Shown: piece by piece, positions 36,489 through 44,905 of the stretch
Position numbering within the stretch: position 1 is the first letter of the stretch
Layout of the letters: every line of letters starts with the position of its first letter
NCBI GenBank assembly: GCA_030584085.1
Contig: CP129490.1
Span: forward strand, 310,001-374,000
From: Melioribacteraceae bacterium
Lineage (GTDB): Bacteria; Bacteroidota; Ignavibacteria; Ignavibacteriales; Melioribacteraceae
DNA length: 64,000 nucleotides
Direction of reading: 5' to 3'
Notes under the pieces: model-generated
Database searches by the model: none
What the model was told of the DNA's origin: nothing
The model's input: only the letters and a program-made list of their open reading frames with translations
Position numbers and translations under genes: made by a program

Positions 36489-37058
36489 ATGAAAAGATTG
36501 ATACTATTTTTTCTGTTTGTTTCGGTAATTGTTTCACAAGAATATCATGTAGATAAAACTAAAGATAATCTTGTGAAGTTTATTTCCGATGCACCTCTTG
36601 AGGACTTTGAAGGTGTTACAAACAGTATAGATGGTTATATGTATTTAAAATCAGTGGAGGATTTAAACGATAACCAGCTTTACTTCGAAGTGGATCTGAC
36701 AACTTTAGATACGGGTATAGAATTAAGAAATAGGCATATGCGAGATAACTATCTGGAAACAGAAAAATACAGATTCACTTTTTTTGAGGGAAGAATTAGT
36801 CGAATCGAAAAAACATCAGAACAAAAATATTCCGTGGAAGTTAACGGTACATTATTTATTCATGGCGTAACGAATGAAATTAATGTACAGGGGGTGTTAA
36901 CTTCTGCGGATTATGGTTATCTGGTTGAATCTGAATTTACTGTCGCTCTTTCGGATTACAAAATTGATATACCTCAGTTAATGTTTATGAAAATTAATGA
37001 AGAGATGAAACTTCAATTGCGATTTCATCTAGAAAAAATTGTTCGTCCGGAGGAATAA
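36489..37058 (+). CDS. YceI-like periplasmic protein
   Basis: A 189-residue exported protein (signal MKRLILFFLFVSVIVSQ) of the YceI lipocalin-like family. It contains FISDAPLEDFEGVTNSIDGY, DTGIELRNRHMRDNYLETEKY and VNGTLFIHGVTNEINVQG, which match the family order. YceI proteins bind isoprenoid or other hydrophobic ligands. It is 8 bp from the cytochrome gene. A second YceI gene is at 46206. Confidence 0.87.
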   Translation: MKRLILFFLFVSVIVSQEYHVDKTKDNLVKFISDAPLEDFEGVTNSIDGYMYLKSVEDLNDNQLYFEVDLTTLDTGIELRNRHMRDNYLETEKYRFTFFEGRISRIEKTSEQKYSVEVNGTLFIHGVTNEINVQGVLTSADYGYLVESEFTVALSDYKIDIPQLMFMKINEEMKLQLRFHLEKIVRPEE

Positions 37059-37059
37059 A

Positions 37060-37893
37060 ATGAAGATAAAATTTTATCTAATAATTCTTGCAATTTCACT
37101 TACAACATTTACACAGGTCAAATGGCAGCGTGAAGCGGCGGAAGCCGATTTACCGGTTGAACTTTTTCATTCAACTTTTGCTATAAATTTACCAACCGCT
37201 GAAACAATCGGTTCACGAGAATTGGAAATTGAAATATCACATAGATTTATACCTACAATAAAAAGCGGTAGTAAAGATTTTTGGGGTTTAGACGGTCCGG
37301 TCATAAACAGATTAGCTCTGGCTTACGGAATTACTAATTCTACTCAGATTTCACTTGGACGCTCAAATTTTAATGATAGTTATGAATTGTCTGTTAAACA
37401 AAAAATATTTGAAAACGATAACGAAATTTTACCGTTTGTTATAACTGCACAAGTCGGTTCTGCCTGGAATTCGGATCACCTTGTAATTGAATCTTCGGAT
37501 TCAAAAGCATTCCAATTTTTTGCTCAAGCAATTTTAAATACACTGTATGATAAGAAACTAGCATTAGGAATTGTGCCCTCGTATTTATATAACAGTCATC
37601 CCGAGTGTAAAGAAACTCAATACAGTTTTACAATAGGAACTTACCTGCAATATTATATTAGTGATGTGTTCAGCATTTTATGGGAATATAATCCCACCGT
37701 AACCGGCTGGCGTGATTATCACAATCCAATGGGATTTGGTTTGGAAATTGAAACCGGCGGACATTTCTTTAAAATATTTTTGACCAACAGCACCGATCTT
37801 AATCAAACTCAATTTCTCTCCGGCGCGAATAAATCATTTGATAACGGTGATCTTAGACTTGGATTTATGATAACAAGATTATTGTTTTTGTAA
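37060..37893 (+). CDS. DUF5777 family beta-barrel protein
   Basis: A 277-residue exported protein with signal MKIKFYLIILAISLTTFTQ. Blocks FHSTFAINLPTAETIGSRELEIEISHRF, GLDGPVINRLALAYGIT and the closing GDLRLGFMITRLLFL match DUF5777, an outer-membrane-like family often next to YceI and cytochrome genes in Bacteroidota. GGAGGAATAAA overlaps the end of the preceding gene, giving tight coupling. It may form the outer-membrane partner of this electron-transfer set; that role is inferred from context only. Confidence 0.8.
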   Translation: MKIKFYLIILAISLTTFTQVKWQREAAEADLPVELFHSTFAINLPTAETIGSRELEIEISHRFIPTIKSGSKDFWGLDGPVINRLALAYGITNSTQISLGRSNFNDSYELSVKQKIFENDNEILPFVITAQVGSAWNSDHLVIESSDSKAFQFFAQAILNTLYDKKLALGIVPSYLYNSHPECKETQYSFTIGTYLQYYISDVFSILWEYNPTVTGWRDYHNPMGFGLEIETGGHFFKIFLTNSTDLNQTQFLSGANKSFDNGDLRLGFMITRLLFL

Positions 37894-38083
37894 ATGTAGT
37901 TTTATTACAAAAATTGAAGACAATAAGTAAAGAACACCGAATCTTCGATCATACTGTAACAAACCCACTAACCCAAGAAAAACACCGAAGGCGTGATATG
38001 CTTGTAACTAAAAAAGATGACATACAAAAGAAGGAACGTCGAAGGTCTGAAATGATAGTAAGATTCTTAGTGATAGAAGTAGA

Positions 38084-38160
38084 AACGCCGAAGGGGTGAC
38101 ATGATTGTAAAAAAAGCTGAAAAGGATAAACTGAAACCCCGAAGGGGTGAAATTATAGAG
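38084..38160 (+). repeat. two-hairpin REP unit, copy 1
   Basis: An ACGCCGAAGGGGT unit is followed 51 bp later by an ACCCCGAAGGGGT unit, with AAAGGATAAAC in between. The same arrangement recurs at 38360-38441, so the pair was copied as one block, as in BIME elements. Confidence 0.75.
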
Positions 38161-38359
38161 TTTGGAAACAGTATTTTCTAATGTCACCGCTTCGCGGTTT
38201 TGAGTCATGTTGGCTATTTTTTTTATAATCATATCATCCCTTCGGGATTTGGGATGTTTTGGTAGGCGTGATGATTTATAATAATGCCATCCCTTCGGGA
38301 TTGATGATATGTAGTACTTACAACACTATACTCACATCATAATGCTCAACAAAATAAAC

Positions 38360-38441
38360 AACGCCGAAGGCGTGAGATTATTGTAAATAAGCAAAGAGGA
38401 TAAACCCAAACCCCGAAGGGGTGAAATGATAGATTCCGAAA
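38360..38441 (+). repeat. two-hairpin REP unit, copy 2
   Basis: ACGCCGAAGGCGT and ACCCCGAAGGGGT hairpins 49 bp apart with AGAGGATAAAC between them; clearly related to the block at 38084. The second stem differs from the first block's mismatched copy by a pairing-restoring change. Confidence 0.75.
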
Positions 38442-38599
38442 GAGTTTTAATTTCAAATCTTTATAACAAAGCATAATTATTGTAATTTATATAATTAGTT
38501 AAATTAATGCTGATTACAACTAAGATCGTTTTTTTAATATGCCGAACTTATAAAAAGTTACAGTCAATTAAATTCTGTAGAATAAAATGGGAGATGAAT

Positions 38600-39064
38600 A
38601 TGGCCGGTACTTTTTCTCAAGTCTACATACAAATTATTTTTGCCGTAAAAAGAAGAGAAAATTTACTTAATAAAACTTGGAGAGCAGAAGTTTTTAAATA
38701 CATCGCGGGTGTTATAAAAGAGAAGGGTCATAAACCAATTATCGTTAATGGTGTATCCGATCATGTGCATTGTTTTGTTGGCTTGAAACCGTCAACTGCT
38801 ATTTCGGATTTAGCGAGAGATATAAAGAACAATTCTTCAAAGTTTATAAACGAAAGTAGATTTGTAAAACATAAGTTTAATTGGCAAAGCGGGTATGGAG
38901 TTTTTTCTTATGCGTATTCTCAGATTGACGCGGTTTATAATTATATATTGAACCAAGAAGAACATCACCGTAAGAAGAGTTTTCGTGAAGAGTATTTGGA
39001 GTTTTTGGATAAGTTTCATGTTGAGTTTAAAGAGGAGTATTTGTTTGATTGGCTTAAGGAATAA
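38600..39064 (+). CDS. IS200-like (Y1/HUH) transposase, REP-associated type (RAYT)
   Basis: A 154-residue single-strand transposase. It has the HUH motif in GVSDHVHCFVGL (H55, H57) and a catalytic Tyr in AVYNYILNQEEHH (~Y113/Y115). It starts MAGTFSQVYIQIIFAVKRR, the pattern of TnpA proteins that act on hairpins. No IS605 TnpB and no clear IS ends are present. REP-like hairpins lie on both sides (37.93-38.44 kb and 39066-39090), so it is likely a domesticated RAYT that spreads the palindromes rather than a classical insertion sequence. GGGAG precedes the ATG at 38600. Confidence 0.88.
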   Translation: MAGTFSQVYIQIIFAVKRRENLLNKTWRAEVFKYIAGVIKEKGHKPIIVNGVSDHVHCFVGLKPSTAISDLARDIKNNSSKFINESRFVKHKFNWQSGYGVFSYAYSQIDAVYNYILNQEEHHRKKSFREEYLEFLDKFHVEFKEEYLFDWLKE

Positions 39065-39065
39065 T

Positions 39066-39090
39066 ACCACCGCTTCGCGGTTTTGAGTCG
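39066..39090 (-). repeat. inverted REP-like hairpin downstream of the RAYT gene
   Basis: ACCGC-TTC-GCGGT followed by TTTGAGTC, the same sequence as the copy at 38183-38207. It sits directly after the transposase stop codon. Confidence 0.75.
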
Positions 39091-39209
39091 CAGTTTGTTG
39101 ATCTTTTTCAAAGGACGAATTACTTTCTCATAAAGCCGATGAAATGATTTCTTCTCAAAAATAAATTTGCACAGCTCAAAAAGCTTTCCTAAATAAGCTG
39201 AAAAATAAT

Positions 39210-39476
39210 TTGGCAATAGACAGAATATCTAATAAACTTGATGCATTCAACAACCACGATTTCAAAACCTTCCTCGACGAACTCAAAAAGAAAAAATTAA
39301 CACTTTCATTAAAAGAGCAGGACGAATGGGAAGAATACTTTAACGAGCACAAAGAAAAAATCTTAGAACTGCAATCCCAAATAAACCAAACCGACCGCGA
39401 AATAGACCAACTCGTTTACCAACTCTACGACTTAACCGAAGAAGAGATAAAGATTGTTGAGGAGAGTGTTGGGTAA
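39210..39476 (+). pseudogene. C-terminal remnant of an Eco57I/TaqI-type restriction-methylase protein
   Basis: An 88-codon frame from a TTG, encoding KLDAFNNHDFKTFLDEL, LSLKEQDEWEEYF, and the end INQTDREIDQLVYQLYDLTE then EEIKIVEES. This TDREID-LVY-LYGLT-EEI-IVE tail is characteristic of the extreme C-terminus of large type IIG/BREX-like DNA methylases of ~1000 residues. The frame is open for only ~15 codons further upstream, and no methylase core lies nearby, so this is the leftover of a deleted gene. It could alternatively be an independently expressed stub. Confidence 0.65.
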
Positions 39477-39526
39477 AAATCTTCGTATAATATAATTGAC
39501 GAAAAAAAAATATCTATATTTACACA

Positions 39527-39826
39527 ATGAAATATATTTTTCTAATAATATTCTTATCAACAAGTATATCGCTTTTTGCTTGCGAGCATGAGACAACGAA
39601 CGAATGCAGCTCACAAGAAGTTAATATTAACGAAGAGAACCATTCATCTTCCGATGAATGCTGCCATGATTTTTGTACTTGTAACTGTTGTACTAAAATA
39701 CCTGTTATAAAAAATAGTAGTAACCTTTCAAATCTTCTTTGTTTCTCCACACAGCATCAAATAACTAAAGTTCAAATACTTCCAAGTAATTTTGCAGACC
39801 ATTGGCAGCCTCCTAAACAATTATAG
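39527..39826 (+). CDS. Cys-rich exported protein (DUF6660-like)
   Basis: A 99-residue secreted protein with signal MKYIFLIIFLSTSISLFAC. An acidic/His stretch (CEHETTNECSS) precedes SSDECCHDFCTCNCCTKIP, a very Cys-dense motif resembling the 'CSPFCTCNCC' box of small Bacteroidota proteins that stand before TonB receptors and metal-efflux genes. Metal binding is likely but unproven. It is 53 bp upstream of a TonB-dependent receptor and presumably functions with it. Confidence 0.65.
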   Translation: MKYIFLIIFLSTSISLFACEHETTNECSSQEVNINEENHSSSDECCHDFCTCNCCTKIPVIKNSSNLSNLLCFSTQHQITKVQILPSNFADHWQPPKQL

Positions 39827-39879
39827 TTTATCTGGAACATCACATTTTTTGTTAAACTAATTTTTATAAGGAGGCGAAC

Positions 39880-42048
39880 ATGAACCGTTTTGCTTTTTTC
39901 ATCGCATTAGTATTACTGAATATAAATTTACTCGCTCAAAATAAATTGAGCGGAGTCATAATCGACGAACATACACATGAAAAATTAATAGGTGCTAATA
40001 TAATTGTAATAGGTACGACTATCGGCACGTCGACTAATACCAAAGGAGAATTCACTCTTTCAAACATACCGGACGGTAAACAGTCGATTAAGTTTTCGCA
40101 CATTGGTTACAGCGATTACGTAATTGAATTGGATTTTCCATATACCGGCGATGCTTTGGAAATCGAACTTGAATCGGAAACCGAAGAAGTTGAGGAAATA
40201 TTTGTTAATGCCACTAGATCTTCGCGAACAATTGATGCCGAACCGACAAGAGTTGAAGTAATTGCCGGTGAAGAAATTGACGAAAAGATTAGTATGGATC
40301 CTTCCAATATTTCGATGATATTAAATGAAAGTACAGGTATTCAAGTTCAGCAGACATCAATTGCGAGTGCAAACAACGTGTTTAGGATACAAGGACTCGA
40401 TGGGAAATATACACAGCTTCTTCGTGACGGATTCCCATTGTTCGGTGGTTTTTCCGGTAGTCTTAGCTTAGTTCAAGTTCCTCCGCTGGACCTTTCACAA
40501 GTAGAAATAATCAAAGGAAGTTCATCAACTCTTTACGGAGGCGGAGCTATTGCCGGGTTGATAAACTTAATTACAAAAGAACCTGATGAAAAAGGCGAAC
40601 TTTCATTTCTAATTAATGGAACTTCGGCTATGGGGTTAGACGTAAGCAGTTTCTACTCAAAGAAATTTGAAAAATTTGGTTTGACTTTTTTAGCTGTACG
40701 TAATTCTCAAAAAGCATATGATAATAATGACGATAATTTTTCCGATCTTCCTCAGATTGAAAGGTACTCGTTAAATCCAAAATTCTATTTCTACTTTGAT
40801 GAAAGAAATGTTTTAGAAGTTGGCGGAAGTTTTTCGTATGAAGATAGAATCGGCGGCTTTATTACCGCGATTGAAAATGAAGAAAATCGCAATTCATTTT
40901 ACCACGAAGAAAATAAAAGCAGTCGAATAACTTCGCAGATAAAATATGATAGGAAAGGAAATGATTCTCGGCTCACTTTAAAAAACAGCATATCGTACTT
41001 TAAAAGAGAACTTAATCTCTCTGATTATTCTTTCAACGGAATTCAGTTATCAACATTCTCCGAAGCTGTCTATAATTTTAATCTGAATGAATTTGGTGAC
41101 TGGTTACTTGGAGTAAACTTATACACGGAGAATTTTTCTGATAAAACTAAAATGCAATACAATCATAATTCTTCCGACATAACCTATGGATCATTTGTTC
41201 AGAACAATTTGGAGTTATTCGATAAACTCTCGCTTGAAACCGGACTTAGAGTTGATTACAACACAGAATATGGAATTTTTCCTTTACCTCGAGTAAATCT
41301 TTTGATTGATATTTCTGAAAAACTTAAAACTAGAATTGGCGGCGGATTAGGTTATAAAATTCCTACCATCTTTACGGAAGCTTCGGATGAACTTGCTTAC
41401 CGAAACATTCTTCCACTTGACATGGAAAATACAGAAGCCGAAAAATCATACGGCTTAAACATAGATTTCGATTATAAAACCATTTTATTCGGTGGGATAA
41501 CTTTTTCGATTAACAATCTATTTTTCTATACACGAATAGATAATCCCCTCTATTTGCAATTCAATAATGATAACAATTCATTTGAATATTCATCACTAGA
41601 CGGATATGCCGTTACGAAAGGGATCGAAACAAATTTAAAATTGACTTATGATCATTACAAATTATTTGCCGGTTATACATTTACTGATGTAATTAGCCAC
41701 TCAAATAAAACCTCGTCAAGTATTCCTCTAACACCGAAGCACAGTCTAGGTATAGTACTTATCTATGAATTACACGGCAATCTTCGCATTGGATTAGAGG
41801 CGTACTATACGGGTAAGCAAAAATTGAGCGATGGTACAAATACAACGGATTACTGGATAAACGGAATAATGATTGAAAAACGATTTGGAAAATTGAGTTT
41901 CTTTTTAAACTTCGAAAACTTTCTCGATACTCGTCAATCTAATTATGGACCAATGTTTACCGGTACTCCCCAATCACCTGACTTTTTAGAACTATATGCA
42001 CCTACGGATGGGAGAATAATTAACGGAGGTGTTAAGATTAGATTGTGA
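39880..42048 (+). CDS. TonB-dependent outer-membrane receptor
   Basis: A 722-residue receptor. It has a signal peptide, a carboxypeptidase-regulatory-like domain (~20-100: LSGVIIDEHTHEKLIGANI, GEFTLSNIPDGKQSIKFSHIGY), a plug (~105-225, with LLRDGFPLFGGFSG and QVEIIKGSSSTLYGGGAIAG) and a 22-strand-type barrel ending NGGVKIRL. The closing Leu (after Arg) differs from the usual aromatic end. TAAGGAGGCGAAC is an excellent ribosome site. The ligand is unknown; the upstream Cys-rich protein suggests a metal or metal complex. Confidence 0.92.
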   Translation: MNRFAFFIALVLLNINLLAQNKLSGVIIDEHTHEKLIGANIIVIGTTIGTSTNTKGEFTLSNIPDGKQSIKFSHIGYSDYVIELDFPYTGDALEIELESETEEVEEIFVNATRSSRTIDAEPTRVEVIAGEEIDEKISMDPSNISMILNESTGIQVQQTSIASANNVFRIQGLDGKYTQLLRDGFPLFGGFSGSLSLVQVPPLDLSQVEIIKGSSSTLYGGGAIAGLINLITKEPDEKGELSFLINGTSAMGLDVSSFYSKKFEKFGLTFLAVRNSQKAYDNNDDNFSDLPQIERYSLNPKFYFYFDERNVLEVGGSFSYEDRIGGFITAIENEENRNSFYHEENKSSRITSQIKYDRKGNDSRLTLKNSISYFKRELNLSDYSFNGIQLSTFSEAVYNFNLNEFGDWLLGVNLYTENFSDKTKMQYNHNSSDITYGSFVQNNLELFDKLSLETGLRVDYNTEYGIFPLPRVNLLIDISEKLKTRIGGGLGYKIPTIFTEASDELAYRNILPLDMENTEAEKSYGLNIDFDYKTILFGGITFSINNLFFYTRIDNPLYLQFNNDNNSFEYSSLDGYAVTKGIETNLKLTYDHYKLFAGYTFTDVISHSNKTSSSIPLTPKHSLGIVLIYELHGNLRIGLEAYYTGKQKLSDGTNTTDYWINGIMIEKRFGKLSFFLNFENFLDTRQSNYGPMFTGTPQSPDFLELYAPTDGRIINGGVKIRL

Positions 42049-42192
42049 GGTGAACAAAATGGATTGATATGATAGTAATTACTTACTCAGAATATTGGTA
42101 GTTGTGAAGAGTGTTAGATCATGAATATAATCCCAATCCCGAATAATCCGGGTTAGGTCACTATCATTATATTAATTGCCCTAATAGGAATT

Positions 42193-42780
42193 CTAGCCGG
42201 TTTGAATTTTATTTAAATCAGCTTCATCTTGTGCGGCTTGACGAAATAGCACACCTGAAATGAAAAACAACATAATAAATAATCCATGAATACCTGAATA
42301 AGTCATTATTTTTCTTATTGTAAAATCAGCGTTTTGTGTACTAGCGTATAAAAGCACAACAACGGCAATTAAAAAAAGTATGAGTGATACTGCAAACATT
42401 GTAAGAGATAAGCCACGTGATTTGAAGCGCGACATAACCGCTCCAACGATTCCGATTCCGATAACACCAAAGTAAATAGTGTTAACCGGATTATCTTCGG
42501 AACCTATTATACCAACTGCAAGATTTGCCCAGATGAGAAAAAGTCCGGCAAAAAGTCCGACCGCAATTCCCGCCTTATATCTTCCATTATTTACCTTTGT
42601 TGTTAATAAAACATATGTAAAACCTGTACCGAAGAGAAGAAATCCGGCAATAATAAAATCACCGATACTCCAATCCACTTCTGTTGAAAACTGCATTGCT
42701 ACGAAGGGTATCACCAATAGTCCGATTGTGATAATCGTAACTATTATTGTTGATTTAAGAAGTTTACTATCCGTGTTCAT
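42193..42780 (-). CDS. hypothetical membrane protein (six helices)
   Basis: About 195 residues, nearly all hydrophobic: IIVTIITIGLLVIPFVAM, IIAGFLLFGTGFTYVLL, AGIAVGLFAGLFLIWANL, FGVIGIGIVGAVMSRF and two more helices. The ATG at 42780 has ACGGAGATACATTG before it, better than the frame's upstream ATG at 42855. It follows the winged-helix gene on the same strand and belongs with this regulator/membrane set. No assigned function. Confidence 0.65.
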   Translation of the reverse strand: MNTDSKLLKSTIIVTIITIGLLVIPFVAMQFSTEVDWSIGDFIIAGFLLFGTGFTYVLLTTKVNNGRYKAGIAVGLFAGLFLIWANLAVGIIGSEDNPVNTIYFGVIGIGIVGAVMSRFKSRGLSLTMFAVSLILFLIAVVVLLYASTQNADFTIRKIMTYSGIHGLFIMLFFISGVLFRQAAQDEADLNKIQTG

Positions 42781-42861
42781 CAATGTATCTCCGTTTTTAT
42801 AATGTTTGTAATTGTGTTTCATAAAAGTACTTTGTAAAACAAAGTAATAATTCAAAAAATT

Positions 42862-43161
42862 TTATTTCTGTGATTTAATTAGTTTTTCCAAAACTCTAAG
42901 ATGTTCTTCAAAAGCTTTCTTACCTTCTTTGGTGATATAATATTTGGTATTGGGTTTCCTATCGATAAAAGATTTTTCAACACCGATAAACTTTTCTCTT
43001 TCCAGACCTTTGATGTGACTTGCTAAATTGCCGTCCGTTACATTTAGATATTGCTTGAGCGAGTTGAAATCGAGCTTATGGTTTACGGATAAAGCCGACA
43101 TGATTCCCAGCCTAACCCGGCTTTCGAATGCTTTATTCAGTTGATTAATGGATGCTTTCAC
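42862..43161 (-). CDS. small winged-helix transcription regulator
   Basis: A 99-residue regulator with one winged helix: VRLGIMSALSVNHKLDFNSL, LNVTDGNLASHIKGLERE (recognition helix) and the wing KPNTKYYITKEGKKAFEE. This is the HTH_34-like/PadR-near group common in Bacteroidota. Its start overlaps the end of the 43158 membrane-protein gene by four bases. It presumably represses the operon it lies in. No metal or ligand site is visible. Confidence 0.82.
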   Translation of the reverse strand: MKASINQLNKAFESRVRLGIMSALSVNHKLDFNSLKQYLNVTDGNLASHIKGLEREKFIGVEKSFIDRKPNTKYYITKEGKKAFEEHLRVLEKLIKSQK

Positions 43162-43769
43162 CTCTCATACCTGAAATACATATAAATTCCATAAATAATG
43201 TGGATAACACCAAACCCAATTGCCCAAATAATTAAGCTGTGTTCAACAAAGTAAGCGCTAATCAAACCTAATCCAATCTGGACAAAACCTAAAAACTTAA
43301 TTTCATCAATTGTAAACTTGCTTGCATTGTATAAAGCGAGTCCATAGAAAATAAGAGATGAGGGAAGAATCAGACCGATCAGATCATTAATAAGAAAAAT
43401 TATTATTAGAAATCCACCGGTTAGCAAAGGGACTAACATGCTTGCCATTAGCCTTCGAGATGTGGGATTCCCAATATTCTCATCCTTAACTTTAGCATTT
43501 TTGTATGAGAAAAATACTGCGGTTAACAAGGCAAGCGATAAAATTATAACGCCTAGAAAAATGACATTAGTCAACCCGGTGGAAATACCGTCGGTTAAAA
43601 TTATAGTAGGATTGAAATCAAAATAGTTATACGCAATGAAAGCACCGGCCAAAGCATATAAACCAGCCATAATACCCGCCCAACCAGAGAGCGATAAAAA
43701 TTTGGATGATCGCTCCATCATCGAACGAATTTCCGCTATATCCTTAATGTAATCTCGATTTTCTTTCAT
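43158..43769 (-). CDS. hypothetical membrane protein paired with winged-helix regulator
   Basis: A 203-residue protein with a short acidic N-terminus (MKENRDYIKDIAEIRSMMER) and five to six helices including GWAGIMAGLYALAGAFIAYNYF and VIHIIYGIYMYFRYER. A membrane protein of this kind fused in one operon to a winged-helix regulator is a recurrent Bacteroidota arrangement of unknown role. Overlap ATGA-type coupling with the regulator supports co-translation. Confidence 0.72.
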   Translation of the reverse strand: MKENRDYIKDIAEIRSMMERSSKFLSLSGWAGIMAGLYALAGAFIAYNYFDFNPTIILTDGISTGLTNVIFLGVIILSLALLTAVFFSYKNAKVKDENIGNPTSRRLMASMLVPLLTGGFLIIIFLINDLIGLILPSSLIFYGLALYNASKFTIDEIKFLGFVQIGLGLISAYFVEHSLIIWAIGFGVIHIIYGIYMYFRYER

Positions 43770-43956
43770 ATCAAAGTACTTTTTATTTCAAAGTTAATAT
43801 TAATATTAAGATTATGCAAGGCAATTGTTGATAACCCGAACGCTACTTTAAGGTCAATATACGATCACTTGAGATTGGGCTTCTGAGAAAATATTATTTA
43901 AATTGAATGGCAATACTTAGCAAATAAAAATATTCTTCAATTTATTATAGTACACT

Positions 43957-44838
43957 ATGTCTAACATCGATTTTATTATTGAAGAGCGAGCAGCTAACAT
44001 TGGTAAGTTTATGGTTGGCAGGCTGCTGCCTTTTAGTCAAAAAAGAATGGTTGGACCATTCATATTTATTGACCACATGGGTCCGATAAAATTAAGTGAA
44101 GGTCAAAACTTAGATGTACCGCCGCATCCACATATCGGGCTTTCAACACTTACTTATCTGTTTGAAGGGAGCATTATGCATCGTGATACACTAGGTAATG
44201 AAGTTGAAATTAAACCCGGAGAAGTTAACTGGATGACCGCAGGAAAAGGAATTGTTCATTCAGAACGTACACCTGAATATCTCCGCGACTCTGTAAAAAG
44301 CATACACGGATTACAAATCTGGGTTGCATTACCGCAAAAATTTGAGCAAATGCAACCTGAATTTTTTCACATTAGAGAAAACGAAATACCTACTTGGAAA
44401 GAAAATGGTCTCAAATTAAAATTAATTGCTGGTGAACTATCCGATAAAAAATCACCGGTTCCAGTTTATAGTAAGTTATATATGATAGAAATAAAAAGCT
44501 CGGAACAGCAGACAGTCGATATTGGAAATCAACTTTATGGTGAATCCGGATTATATATCCTTGAGGGTAGTATCCAAAGCGAAGGTAACAAATATTTACC
44601 AAACCAGCTGCTCGTTGCCAAGGATAGCAGTTTTTGTGAGTTTACCATCGAAGCAGGAAGCACTATTTATATATTTGGCGGGGAACCATTTCCCGAAAGA
44701 AGATACATTGACTGGAACTTTGTTTCTTCTAATAGAGAATTGATAAACGAAGCAAAAGAAAGATGGATAGCCCAAACTTTCGGTAAAATTGTAGGAGATG
44801 AAGATGAGTTCGTTCCATATCCCTCACGCAACGAATGA
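43957..44838 (+). CDS. pirin family protein
   Basis: A 293-residue bicupin. The metal-binding cluster is seen as PPHPHIGLSTLTYLFEGSIMHRD, then GEVNWMTAGKGIVHSER (His and Glu ligands), with the second cupin near YGESGLYILEGSI. Pirins are iron proteins, some with quercetinase activity. It begins a plus-strand group of small redox/stress genes that runs to 47755; no strong ribosome site is seen. Confidence 0.9.
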   Translation: MSNIDFIIEERAANIGKFMVGRLLPFSQKRMVGPFIFIDHMGPIKLSEGQNLDVPPHPHIGLSTLTYLFEGSIMHRDTLGNEVEIKPGEVNWMTAGKGIVHSERTPEYLRDSVKSIHGLQIWVALPQKFEQMQPEFFHIRENEIPTWKENGLKLKLIAGELSDKKSPVPVYSKLYMIEIKSSEQQTVDIGNQLYGESGLYILEGSIQSEGNKYLPNQLLVAKDSSFCEFTIEAGSTIYIFGGEPFPERRYIDWNFVSSNRELINEAKERWIAQTFGKIVGDEDEFVPYPSRNE

Positions 44839-44905
44839 CTTTAGAAATTGCAGTGATGTACCGTTAAACAATGTTGTAAATTAATAATCTTAGAAAGAAA
44901 TAATT

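Larger units (their letters stand above)
37933..38445. repeat. array of REP-like short palindromes beside a RAYT gene
   Basis: In a 700-bp gene-free stretch at least nine copies of a 25-30-bp unit occur in both orientations. Each has a small hairpin whose five-base stem changes while base-pairing is kept: ACCCC-GAA-GGGGT, ACGCC-GAA-GGCGT, and inverted ACCGC-TTC-GCGGT and ATCCC-TTC-GGGAT. Each forward unit starts with AA and ends with TGAnATnATwGTAA-like text. Copies start near 37982, 38035, 38084, 38135, 38360 and 38409 (forward) and 38183, 38225 and 38284 (inverted). A decayed copy lies near 37933. Confidence 0.85.

Noticed and set aside
37914-38099. A 61-codon plus-strand frame with many Lys/Arg
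   Set aside because: It is composed of the REP-like repeats read in one phase, with no ribosome site or protein-like composition.
37981-38445. CRISPR array
   Set aside because: Repeats are palindromic, vary in stem sequence, occur in both orientations and have irregular spacing; no cas genes are near.
38507-38599. N-terminal extension of the transposase frame
   Set aside because: The family N-terminus MAGTFSQV begins at 38600 behind a GGGAG site; the upstream part has no family resemblance.
42131-42160. Hairpin between the TonB receptor and the convergent membrane gene (CCCAATCCCG...CCGGGTTAGG)
   Set aside because: Pairing is weak (about five base pairs with mismatches); it may be a decayed member of the 33493 family but cannot be supported as a terminator.
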